Shown: piece by piece, positions 1-7,752 of the stretch
How the letters are laid out: every line of letters starts with the position of its first letter
Numbering within the stretch: position 1 is the first letter of the stretch
Assembly: GCF_004341105.1 (NCBI RefSeq)
Contig: NZ_SLZK01000004.1
Coordinates: 578,833 to 642,832, forward strand
Direction of reading: 5' to 3'
DNA: 64,000 bases
Source: Rhizobium sp. BK418
GTDB lineage: Bacteria; Pseudomonadota; Alphaproteobacteria; Rhizobiales; Rhizobiaceae
Translations under genes and position numbers: made by a program
Notes under the pieces: generated by a model
The model's database searches: none
Told to the model about the DNA's origin: nothing
Seen by the model: the letters and a program-made list of their open reading frames with translations, nothing else

Positions 1-192
1 TTCGCCAATGGCGACACCCGCAATCACACGAATAGCGATCTCGGCGACACTTAGCGAGCAGAGAATATATGCGCCCGTCGTCCCTTCGGACTGGCCCGAG
101 CGAGCACAACTGAATGCACGTTGATCTTTGAAGTCTCGTGACGTTAGCTCACGATACCCAGCGAGCACGACTCGCCGGGTATCATTTTGAAA
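1..192 (-). other. open frame running off the left edge, possibly the 3' part of a gene remnant
   Basis: Downstream of the binding-protein gene on the minus strand, one frame is open for 64 codons from a stop at 193-195 to the window edge. It has no clear start. Its last residues include GAYILCSLSVAEIAIR, which recalls the C-terminal 'AYxLCS' segment of acetamidase/formamidase proteins. That resemblance is from memory and weak. It could equally be chance coding-like sequence. Confidence 0.2.
153..183 (-). terminator. stem-loop downstream of the ABC operon
   Basis: Two 13-base arms, GATACCCAGCGAG and CTCGCCGGGTATC, pair with one mismatch around a 5-base loop. The structure begins about 15 bases after the stop of the binding-protein gene. 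There is no T-run, so it may be an mRNA 3'-end structure rather than a classic intrinsic terminator. Confidence 0.45.
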
Positions 193-197
193 TCAAC

Positions 198-1055
198 TCA
201 CTTCGGCGTCACGTCGAAGCCGAACCACTTCTCCGAAAGCGTCTTGATGGTGCCGTCCGCCTTCGCGGCGGCAATCGCATCGTTGAACATGGCCTTCAGC
301 TCGGTATCGCTCTTACGCAAGCCGACCGAGCTGCCGCGGCCGAGGAAACCGCCCTGGAAGCGTGGACCTGTCGTCGTCATATCTTCATTGCCAGGTTTCT
401 GGGAGGCCGTCGTCAGATAGGCCATGGATGCCATGACGATATCGACGCGGCCTGCCTTGAGATCGAGGTCGTGTTCTTCCGTCGTTTTATATTCTCTGAC
501 ATCGACGACACCCTTCAGATATTTGTCGACGAAAGCGGCCGCGGTGGAGGCTGTCTGAACACCGATGGTCTTACCCTGGAGCGCAGGCTTGATCTTTTCG
601 ATCTCGGCAGCAGCACCTGCCTCATCGCTGGCAAGCGAGAAGACCTGGCCCTTGTCCGGCAGGTTTGCGAGATCGCCGGTCTTCGAAGTCGCGAAGGCCT
701 GGCCGGTGGAGCCGTAGGAATCGCTGAAGGCAATCACCTCTTCGCGCTTGGCCGTCGCCGACATGCCAGAAATGATGGCGTCGAACTTGCCGGCGTTCAG
801 CGCCGGAATCATGCCGTCGAAGTTCTGGACAACGATCTTGCATTCGACCTTCATGTGGTCGCAGAGATATTTGGTCAGCTCTATCTCATACCCGTCGAGT
901 GAGCCGTCCGGCCTGGTGAAGTTATAGGGCTTGAAGGCGCCTTCGGTGGCGATCGTTACCGTCGTCCACTTCTTGTCTTCCGCCTGCGCGACGGCTGCCG
1001 TTGCAATGATCGCAGCGGCTGATGTCGCCATCAGAACCCTTGAAAAGAATGTCAT
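198..1055 (-). CDS. ABC transporter substrate-binding protein, polar amino acid/opine type (SBP family 3)
   Basis: A 285-residue periplasmic binding protein that should capture an amino acid or amino-acid conjugate for the importer encoded beside it. Residues 1-25 form a signal peptide ending AVAQA before EDKKW. The mature start (VTIATEGAFKPYNF, then GSLDGYEIEL) is the lobe-1 signature of the ArgT/HisJ/OccT family, and FDAIISGMSAT and ISGMSATAKR-like segments follow. The length is normal for the family. It precedes no other gene downstream and lies 35 bp from the ATPase gene. The substrate cannot be read from sequence; opine or N-acyl amino acid is suggested by the linked amidohydrolase. Confidence 0.9.
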   Translation of the reverse strand: MTFFSRVLMATSAAAIIATAAVAQAEDKKWTTVTIATEGAFKPYNFTRPDGSLDGYEIELTKYLCDHMKVECKIVVQNFDGMIPALNAGKFDAIISGMSATAKREEVIAFSDSYGSTGQAFATSKTGDLANLPDKGQVFSLASDEAGAAAEIEKIKPALQGKTIGVQTASTAAAFVDKYLKGVVDVREYKTTEEHDLDLKAGRVDIVMASMAYLTTASQKPGNEDMTTTGPRFQGGFLGRGSSVGLRKSDTELKAMFNDAIAAAKADGTIKTLSEKWFGFDVTPK

Positions 1056-1090
1056 ATTTTGCTCCCCTTTTCTTGTTTGGGCTGAGAGAA

Positions 1091-1873
1091 CTATTTGCTG
1101 ATGAATTGCCGGAAACGTTCCGACCGGGAGTTGGCGAAGACATCCTGTGGTCTGCCGTCTTCCTCGACGACGCCCCTGTGCAGGAAGACGACGCGGCTGG
1201 AGACGTCGCGCGCAAAGCCGATTTCATGGGTGACGACCAGCATCGTGCGGCCTTCTTCCGCGAGCGCGCGCATGACGCGCAGCACTTCGCCGACCAGTTC
1301 GGGATCGAGTGCCGACGTCGGTTCGTCGAAGAGCATCACCTTCGGTCGCATGGCAAGGGCCCGCGCGATCGCTGCGCGCTGCTGCTGGCCGCCGGAAAGA
1401 TGTGACGGATAGAAATTGCGCTTCTCGGCGATGCCGACTTTGGCGAGAAGGGTCTCCGCCTCCTCAATGCACTCCGCTCTGGAACGGCCTAGCACATGCA
1501 CCGGCGCCTCGATGACGTTTTCGAGCACGGTCTTATAGGACCAGAGATTGAAGCTCTGAAAGACCATGCCGAGCTGCGAGCGGATACGGTCGACCTGTCT
1601 GCGCTCCGCCGGTCGGCTGCCGCCCTTGCCGTCAGCAACCATGCGGATCGTCTCGCCAGCGACAGTCACTTCGCCGGAATTCGGTGTCTCCAGAAGGTTA
1701 ATGCAGCGCAGGAGGGTGGACTTTCCCGAACCGGAAGAGCCGAGGATGGAGACGACATCGCCTTCATGCGCATCAAGCGAGATGCCCTTGAGAACTTCCA
1801 CAGGTCCAAAACTCTTGTGCAGATCCTTCACGCTGAGCGCGATCGGAGAGAGAGGAACGTTCGCCACAGTCAT
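1091..1873 (-). CDS. ABC transporter ATP-binding protein, HisP/OccP type
   Basis: A 260-residue ATPase that powers the polar amino-acid importer at the inner face of the membrane. Walker A GSSGSGKST lies at residues 45-53, the Q-loop within VFQSFNL near 104-110, the signature LSGGQQQR at 159-166, Walker B VMLFDE at 179-184 and the switch histidine in VVTHEIGFA. The insertion rich in Lys/Arg after the Walker A region is usual for HisP-like proteins. Its start overlaps the stop of the upstream permease gene by four bases, so the genes are translationally coupled. Confidence 0.93.
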   Translation of the reverse strand: MTVANVPLSPIALSVKDLHKSFGPVEVLKGISLDAHEGDVVSILGSSGSGKSTLLRCINLLETPNSGEVTVAGETIRMVADGKGGSRPAERRQVDRIRSQLGMVFQSFNLWSYKTVLENVIEAPVHVLGRSRAECIEEAETLLAKVGIAEKRNFYPSHLSGGQQQRAAIARALAMRPKVMLFDEPTSALDPELVGEVLRVMRALAEEGRTMLVVTHEIGFARDVSSRVVFLHRGVVEEDGRPQDVFANSRSERFRQFISK

Positions 1874-2610
1874 CGGGCGTCTCCTTCAAGGGCGGATCCG
1901 GGAGTGACCGCCGGATGATGGGGAGCAGGCTGGCGCAGATGCGGGCTTAGCCAATATTCAATAAGATAAACAAGGCGCGTCAGCAGGAAGTTGATCGCCA
2001 GATAGATAGCGCCTGCCACGATGAAAACTTCGATTGCCCGATAGCTTTCGGAAATGATCCTGGCAGCAACACCGGTCACTTCCATCAAGGTGATGATCGA
2101 GGCGAGCGATGTCGCCTTCACCATGGAGATCATTTCGTTCGAGTAAGCCGGTAGGGCCTGTCTTGTCGCAAGAGGCAGAACGATACGACGGAACTGCATG
2201 AAACGCGGCATGCCGCAGGCACGTGCCGCTTCGATCTGGCCGAAAGGCACCGACAGGAGTCCGCCGCGAATAATCTCACTGGCATAGGCAGCCGTATTCA
2301 TGGTGAGCGCGAGAACGGCACACCAATAGGCTTCGCGCAGGAATGGCCAGAAGATGGAATGCCTGACCTCGGGAAACTGACCGAGCCCATAATAGATCAG
2401 GAAGATCTGTACGAGCAGTGGAGTGCCACGGAAGACGAAGACATAGCTACGCGCGAACCATTCGAGGACCACAATACCGGAAAGCCGGCACAGCGCGATT
2501 GCAAGCGCTAGGACAGCCCCGAGTGCGATCGAGGTTGCGGCAAGCTGAAGCGTCAGTGGGATCGCGGAAACAAGACTGACGAAGGTCTCGGTAAGAAAAT
2601 GCCAGTCCAT
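1870..2610 (-). CDS. amino-acid ABC transporter permease, HisM/OccM type
   Basis: A 246-residue inner-membrane permease with about five hydrophobic segments. The cytoplasmic coupling loop carries the EAA motif EAARACGMPRFMQFRRIVLP, as in the HisM family. It pairs with the neighbouring permease to form the membrane channel. It overlaps the ATPase start at one end and meets the next permease within one base at the other, which marks a tight operon. Confidence 0.92.
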   Translation of the reverse strand: MDWHFLTETFVSLVSAIPLTLQLAATSIALGAVLALAIALCRLSGIVVLEWFARSYVFVFRGTPLLVQIFLIYYGLGQFPEVRHSIFWPFLREAYWCAVLALTMNTAAYASEIIRGGLLSVPFGQIEAARACGMPRFMQFRRIVLPLATRQALPAYSNEMISMVKATSLASIITLMEVTGVAARIISESYRAIEVFIVAGAIYLAINFLLTRLVYLIEYWLSPHLRQPAPHHPAVTPGSALEGDAR

Positions 2611-3329
2611 CAGCTTCTCCTCACGCCACGAGCGAAGTACTTTTCAGCCCGCCGCAGGAAAAGGCCAGAACCGGTTGAAATGGCAAGGTAAATTGCACCG
2701 GCAACAACATAGAAATCGAAAGGTAGGCCAGTCGATCCCGCCGCGACCTGTGTCTGGCGGAGCAGCTCGGCAACACCGGTGATGGAGACGAGAGCTGATT
2801 CCTTCAGAATAACCTGCCAGACATTACCGAGGCCTGGCAGTGCATGGCGAAGCGTCAGCGGTGCTACGATGCGACGGAACCTTAGCAACCGGCCCATGCC
2901 GCAGGCAATCGCGGCCTCGATCTCGCCCGAGTGAACCGCCTTGAATGCCCCGCGGAAAACCTCGGTAAATTGCGCGCCCGAGGTGACGCCGACAGCGAGC
3001 GACCCGGCAAGGAAGCCGGGAAAGCCAAGGAAACCTTCAGCACCGAAAAACTGACCAATGGCCGTGACGGCCGCGCTACCTCCAAAGTAGAAGAGATAGA
3101 TGACAAGCAGATCCGGTATGCCGCGAAGGACCGTGGTATAGGTATCGGCCACGATTCTGATGCCGCGCCCACCCGTTATCTTCGCCCAGGCGCCGAACGT
3201 ACCGATTACCGCGCCGATGGCATAACCTGCCAGTGCTACCAGGATCGTCATCCACGCGCCGGCCAGCAGCGCCTTGCCCCAACCATCGGGACCGAAGCTT
3301 ATAAGCTCGAGGATTCCGGGCTGGTTCAT
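2610..3329 (-). CDS. amino-acid ABC transporter permease, HisQ/OccQ type
   Basis: A 239-residue membrane permease and second half of the importer channel. The EAA loop reads EAAIACGMGRLLRFRRIVAP. An LPFDFYVVAG segment near the C terminus is common in HisQ/OccQ proteins. Its start overlaps the amidohydrolase stop by four bases, so uptake and hydrolysis are likely co-expressed from the promoter in front of the amidohydrolase gene. Confidence 0.92.
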   Translation of the reverse strand: MNQPGILELISFGPDGWGKALLAGAWMTILVALAGYAIGAVIGTFGAWAKITGGRGIRIVADTYTTVLRGIPDLLVIYLFYFGGSAAVTAIGQFFGAEGFLGFPGFLAGSLAVGVTSGAQFTEVFRGAFKAVHSGEIEAAIACGMGRLLRFRRIVAPLTLRHALPGLGNVWQVILKESALVSITGVAELLRQTQVAAGSTGLPFDFYVVAGAIYLAISTGSGLFLRRAEKYFARGVRRS

Positions 3330-4777
3330 GATGCCTTTTTCTCCGGCAGCGGCGGCTGAACGTCATCCGGGATCGGATTGACGAATGGCGTCCCATCGAG
3401 GCGGCCCCTCAGGTCCGCTTTGGCCGCCTCGATGAGATCAGGATTGCCAATCAGGTCGATGGCAGTACTCGCCATGACCTTTGCCGCATGTTCCGTTCCC
3501 TTGTGAGCCGCAGGCAGCTTGCCCTGCGCGACGAGCTGCCAGGAATGTCCGGGCGTGCCGATCGCGTAGGTCGCGCCGCGCATCTGCACCGTCGGCACCA
3601 CCCAGCTGACGCTACCGACATCGGTGGAACCGACGATCGTGCTGTCGCCGGCATAAAGCGGGAAGATCTCTTCGCAGAGTGGCTGGTCTTTCTTCGGCTT
3701 CAGACCAAAGCGGGCATAGGAAGATGCAATGTCCTCGGTGCTCATTGTTGCCTGGAACTTGCGCGCAGTGGCACGGTCCTCTTCGTCGAAGACAGGCGGT
3801 CCAAGGCGCTCCAGGTTGGCGAACATCAGGTTTTCAAGCGGGACGTTACCGACGAGATTGGCGTCACCGCTGATCACTTCGCTGCGGACCGAAGTCTCCG
3901 TCATCAGGGCGGCGCCTTCGGCGACTTTCTTGACGCGCGCGACGAGCGACAGGAGTTCAGGAAGATTTCGCGCGCGGATGAGGTAGCGCACCGTCGCGCG
4001 GGCCTGCACGACATTGGGTGCCGAGCCGCCGGTATCGGTAACCGCATAGTGGATACGCGCCGTTGAAGGCATATGCTCGCGCATATAGTTGACGCCGACA
4101 TTCATCAGTTCGACGGCATCGAGCGCGCTACGGCCGAGATGTGGCGTTGCAGATGCATGGGAGGAGCGGCCAGTGAAGTGAAAATTGATCTCGTTGCAAG
4201 CGAGCGAGACGGGGTTGTTGACGCCGGCAAAAGCCGCCGGATGCCAGGAAATGGCAATGTCGACGTCGTCGAAGACGCCGGCACGAACCATGAAACCCTT
4301 CGACGAGCCGCCTTCTTCGGCCGGGCAGCCGTAGTAACGCACGCGGCCTTTCAGGCCGTTTGCCGCCAGGAAATCCTTGACCGCGGCGGCGGCCAGCATC
4401 GAACCGGCACCAAGCATATTGTGGCCACATCCGTGGCCATTGCCGTTTGCCGTTACCTCATGCTTTTCAGCGACACCGGCTTGCTGGCTCAGCCCGGGCA
4501 GGGCATCGAATTCGCCGAGGATGGCGATGACAGGGCCACCGTCGCCGGCTTCCCCCATAACGGCCGTCGGTAAGCCCGCAATCCCGCGTACAACACGGAA
4601 CCCTTCCACCTCCAGCTGGCGGGCATGCTCTTCGGCGGAGCGATATTCTTCGTAATTCGTCTCCGGCATATCCCAGATCCGGTCGCTGAGCGCGAAGAAG
4701 GCTTCACGCTTAGCTTCGACGATATCCCACACGGCGTCCGAGTTTTTCATGGCTTCCAAAACAGCTTCATTTTGCAT
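3326..4777 (-). CDS. M20 family amidohydrolase, AbgB/aminoacylase-like
   Basis: A metallopeptidase-type amidohydrolase that should cleave an amide-linked amino acid brought in by the linked importer. The metal-site motif GHGCGHNMLG and the acidic pair in PAEEGGSSKG are present, as is the AbgB-like N-terminal text ALSDRIWDMPE and the C-terminal HSWQLVAQGKL. The frame extends to a TTG at 4825, but that start would place a 30-bp palindrome inside the protein. ATG at 4777 or 4750 is preferred; the second has a close GGAAG. First gene of the five-gene minus-strand operon. The true substrate is unknown; p-aminobenzoyl-glutamate, opines and N-acyl amino acids are all possible. Confidence 0.88.
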   Translation of the reverse strand: MQNEAVLEAMKNSDAVWDIVEAKREAFFALSDRIWDMPETNYEEYRSAEEHARQLEVEGFRVVRGIAGLPTAVMGEAGDGGPVIAILGEFDALPGLSQQAGVAEKHEVTANGNGHGCGHNMLGAGSMLAAAAVKDFLAANGLKGRVRYYGCPAEEGGSSKGFMVRAGVFDDVDIAISWHPAAFAGVNNPVSLACNEINFHFTGRSSHASATPHLGRSALDAVELMNVGVNYMREHMPSTARIHYAVTDTGGSAPNVVQARATVRYLIRARNLPELLSLVARVKKVAEGAALMTETSVRSEVISGDANLVGNVPLENLMFANLERLGPPVFDEEDRATARKFQATMSTEDIASSYARFGLKPKKDQPLCEEIFPLYAGDSTIVGSTDVGSVSWVVPTVQMRGATYAIGTPGHSWQLVAQGKLPAAHKGTEHAAKVMASTAIDLIGNPDLIEAAKADLRGRLDGTPFVNPIPDDVQPPLPEKKAS

Positions 4778-4778
4778 A

Positions 4779-4808
4779 GTATCCAAAATTGGCGCCAATT
4801 TAGGATAC
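4779..4808. promoter_or_regulatory. 30-bp near-perfect palindrome, likely GntR operator
   Basis: The arms start GTATCC and end GGATAC and meet in the centre at AATTGGCGCCAATT. Only positions 7 and 24 break the symmetry. It lies one base upstream of the preferred amidohydrolase ATG and about 120 bases in front of the divergent GntR gene, which suits autoregulation and control of the transport operon. Binding by this particular regulator is an inference from position. Confidence 0.65.
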
Positions 4809-4927
4809 AAAAAATCTATGCGCAATCCATGTGCACGAATAAATTTTCATCACTGCAAATTATTCGGCCAGACTTACGGCAATGCCTCTGCCCGTGATAT
4901 CGAGGAACAAGGAGAGGGGACGTTCGA

Positions 4928-5563
4928 ATGGCAGATATCATGATAGATTCGGAGCAGGGCACGTCCGATGGGCGCGATGTAACGGATCTCGTGTTGCAGG
5001 ACATTCTCGCTGGTGTCCTGCTGCCGGGAACGTGGCTGAAACAGATCGATCTCGAACGACGCTACAAATGCACACGGCCGGAAGTGCGCCGGGCTCTCGA
5101 TCGACTTGCGCAGAAGAGGCTCGTCGAACATGTGCCGAACCGCGGCTATCATGTCTACGAGCCGGATGGCAGGCGTGCGCGCGAGGTCAGCGAAATCCGC
5201 ATCATCTTGGAAACGGCTATCGCGGGAACGATTGTCCAGAATGCGTCTCCGGAAGATATTGCCGCTCTGCGCGGGCTTGCCGAGCATTTCGACTTCATGG
5301 TGCTGAACGGCACCATGCTGGAGCTCTATGAGGCAAATCTTGCCTTCCATCGCCAATTGCTGGTCCTTGGAGGCAATCAGGAAATGGTCGATCTCATCAC
5401 CGAAGTTCGCCAGCGAACCTCATCGGCGCCTGTGTCGCAATGGCGAACCCGCGCCCGCGTAGACCAATCGAGCCGGGAGCATCACCAGATGATTGATGCC
5501 ATCGAAGCCGGCGATACGGAGCGCCTGAAGGATCTGGTGAGGCAGCACATTCTGCAGGGTTAA
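4928..5563 (+). CDS. GntR family transcriptional regulator, FadR/FCD subfamily
   Basis: A 211-residue regulator. The winged helix-turn-helix covers about residues 17-80 (PGTWLKQIDLERRY, RPEVRRALDRL, NRGYHVY at the wing). An all-helical FCD ligand domain follows from about 88 (EVSEIRIILETAIAG), with metal/ligand-type histidines in LAFHRQLLVLGG and SSREHHQMIDAIEAGD. It is divergent from the amidohydrolase/ABC operon and probably represses it until the transported compound or its product binds. A good purine-rich site GGAGAGG precedes the ATG. Confidence 0.9.
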   Translation: MADIMIDSEQGTSDGRDVTDLVLQDILAGVLLPGTWLKQIDLERRYKCTRPEVRRALDRLAQKRLVEHVPNRGYHVYEPDGRRAREVSEIRIILETAIAGTIVQNASPEDIAALRGLAEHFDFMVLNGTMLELYEANLAFHRQLLVLGGNQEMVDLITEVRQRTSSAPVSQWRTRARVDQSSREHHQMIDAIEAGDTERLKDLVRQHILQG

Positions 5564-5566
5564 AGG

Positions 5567-5594
5567 CGTCGCCTGCCGTTACTCTGCGGCGACG
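5567..5594. terminator. possible hairpin between convergent genes
   Basis: CGTCGCC and GGCGACG form a 7-bp stem with a 14-base loop just after the GntR stop, overlapping the end of fcl. There is no clear T-run, so termination is only suggested. Confidence 0.3.
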
Positions 5595-6550
5595 TTGCTG
5601 CGTTCAAGATAATGGCCATTCAAAAAAGAGCGGTAGGCGTCCGCGATACCCTCTTTCAGTCCTATCGCTGGTGCCCAGCCAAGATTGCGCAATCTGTCGG
5701 CGCTCATAAGCTTCCGTGGCGTGCCATCCGGTTTGCTGGGATCGCATATGATGTCGCCTTCGAAACCAACGATCTCCGCAACAAGCCTAGCTAATTCGAG
5801 AATGGTAAGGTCTTCGCCGGAGCCGACATTCACGTGACTTTCGTCGGAATAGGTTTTCATGAGATAGACGCAGGCGTCGGCGCAATCATCGACATGCAGG
5901 AACTCGCGCCGTGGCGTTCCTGTGCCCCAGATGCGTATTTCCTTTTGGTCGCTGATCTTGGCCTCGTGCGCCTTACGGATCAGCGCCGGCATGACATGAC
6001 TTGACTCGAGGTCGAAATTATCGCCTGGTCCATAAAGATTGGTCGGCATGGCCGAGATGAAATTGTCGCCATGCTGTTTTCGATAGGCAGCGCAGAGCTT
6101 CAGTCCGGCAATTTTTGCGATCGCATACCATTCATTGGTGGGCTCGAGTGATCCGCTCAGAAGCGATTCCTCAACGATCGGCTGATCGGCGAATTTCGGA
6201 TAGATACAGGACGACCCCAGGAACATCAGCTTTTCGACACGAACACTATGCGCCGCATGAATGACGTTAGCCTCAAGGATCAGGTTCTCGTAGAGAAAGT
6301 CGGCAGGATAAGTATCGTTGGCGAGAATGCCGCCAACTTTGGCCGCGGCGAGAAAGATGGCGTCGGGGCGGTTCTTGTCCATCCAGGCCTCCACCTGCTC
6401 TTGCCGTGTCAGGTCGACCTCAGCGCGCGTGGCCGTTAAGATCTTGCAGCCCTCGGAAGCGAGACGCCGTACGATCGCGGACCCCACCATGCCGCGGTGG
6501 CCCGCGACATAGACCTTTTTTCCGGCGAGGCTGTAGATCACCTCAGGCAT
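5579..6550 (-). CDS. fcl: GDP-L-fucose synthase
   Basis: Bifunctional epimerase/reductase that turns GDP-4-keto-6-deoxy-D-mannose into GDP-L-fucose with NADPH. Counting from ATG 6550, the cofactor motif GHRGMVG is at residues 17-23, SSCIYP at 113-118 and the catalytic Tyr142/Lys146 in WYAIAKIAG. The open frame reaches back to 6586, but the start at 6550 overlaps the gmd stop by eight bases and matches the usual N terminus. It follows gmd in the same operon, so together they supply GDP-fucose to the polysaccharide locus. Confidence 0.95.
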   Translation of the reverse strand: MPEVIYSLAGKKVYVAGHRGMVGSAIVRRLASEGCKILTATRAEVDLTRQEQVEAWMDKNRPDAIFLAAAKVGGILANDTYPADFLYENLILEANVIHAAHSVRVEKLMFLGSSCIYPKFADQPIVEESLLSGSLEPTNEWYAIAKIAGLKLCAAYRKQHGDNFISAMPTNLYGPGDNFDLESSHVMPALIRKAHEAKISDQKEIRIWGTGTPRREFLHVDDCADACVYLMKTYSDESHVNVGSGEDLTILELARLVAEIVGFEGDIICDPSKPDGTPRKLMSADRLRNLGWAPAIGLKEGIADAYRSFLNGHYLERSNVAAE

Positions 6551-7646
6551 GGACCAAACCTTTGTTCGCACCGACAGACGGAACATTCCGTGCCATGACT
6601 TTCAGGTCCTCGCGAACCATCTCCGAAACCAGTTGATCAAGAGTGGTCTCATGTTTCCAGCCGAGCTTCGTATGCGCCTTTGTCGGATCGCCAAGTAGAA
6701 GATCGACTTCTGTCGGGCGGAAGTAGGCCGGGTCGATCTCTACTACGCACCGGCCGGATATCTTGTCATACCCTCTTTCCTCGACACCTTCGCCGCGCCA
6801 CTCGATTGGCATGCCCACCCTTGTAAAGGCCTTCTCGACAAAGGAGCGAACCGAGTGGGTTTCTCCCGTCGCAAGAACGTAGTCTTCCGGTACGTCCTGC
6901 TGCAGCATCAGCCACATGCCGCGGACATATTCTCGTGCATGCCCCCAGTCGCGCTTGGCATCCAGATTTCCAAGATAGAGCCGGTCCTGCAGGCCAAGAT
7001 GGATTGCGGCTGCCGCCCGGGTGATCTTACGCGTCACGAATGTTTCGCCGCGGATCGGGCTTTCATGGTTGAACAGGATACCGTTCGAGGCGTGCATACC
7101 ATATGCCTCGCGATAATTGACCACGATCCAATAGGCGTAAAGCTTGGCGGCCGCATAAGGAGATCGCGGATAGAAGGGCGTCGTTTCGCTCTGGGGGACT
7201 TCCTGAACCTTGCCGTAGAGTTCGGACGTGGATGCCTGATAGAAGCGTGTCTTCTTGGTCAGGCCGAGAAGGCGAATTGCTTCGAGCAACCGGAGGGTGC
7301 CGGTTCCATCCGCGTTTGCAGTATATTCCGGCGTCTCGAATGAAACTTGGACATGGCTCTGGGCGGCGAGATTATAAATCTCGTCGGGCTGTGTTTCCTG
7401 GACGACCCGGATAAGATTCGTTGAATCGGTCATATCCCCGTAATGCAAAATGAAGCGAGGGTTCTCGACATGAGGATCCTCGTAGAGGTGCTCGATGCGA
7501 TTAGTATTGAAGGACGATGAGCGCCGCTTGATGCCGTGAACAGTATAACCCTTTTCCAGGAGCAGTTCAGCTAGGTATGCACCGTCCTGTCCGGTCACAC
7601 CGGTAATCAGCGCAACTTTCCTGTTATTTCTCATTCCGGTATCCAT
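6543..7646 (-). CDS. gmd: GDP-mannose 4,6-dehydratase
   Basis: First step of GDP-L-fucose synthesis: GDP-D-mannose to GDP-4-keto-6-deoxymannose. An extended SDR protein of 367 residues with GVTGQDG at 16-22, STSELYG at 139-145 and catalytic Tyr164/Lys168 in SPYAAAKLYAYW. The segment NHESPIRGETFVTRKI is highly characteristic of Gmd. A GGAGAG site precedes the ATG. The gap to the ExoP-like gene upstream is 106 bases, so it may be read from the same transcript or from its own promoter. Confidence 0.96.
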   Translation of the reverse strand: MDTGMRNNRKVALITGVTGQDGAYLAELLLEKGYTVHGIKRRSSSFNTNRIEHLYEDPHVENPRFILHYGDMTDSTNLIRVVQETQPDEIYNLAAQSHVQVSFETPEYTANADGTGTLRLLEAIRLLGLTKKTRFYQASTSELYGKVQEVPQSETTPFYPRSPYAAAKLYAYWIVVNYREAYGMHASNGILFNHESPIRGETFVTRKITRAAAAIHLGLQDRLYLGNLDAKRDWGHAREYVRGMWLMLQQDVPEDYVLATGETHSVRSFVEKAFTRVGMPIEWRGEGVEERGYDKISGRCVVEIDPAYFRPTEVDLLLGDPTKAHTKLGWKHETTLDQLVSEMVREDLKVMARNVPSVGANKGLVHA

Positions 7647-7752
7647 GGTCGCTCTCCAACTCGAATACTAACGCTATCTTTGGATGCTGGTGGTGTAGGA
7701 AAGGCGCGAACGCCGATGAATTTCCTTGGCCATCTGTCGTTTATTCCAGGGT

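Noticed and set aside
138..902. 254-codon plus-strand frame
   Set aside because: Lies across the binding-protein gene with signal peptide and SBP motifs; no ribosome site or domain.
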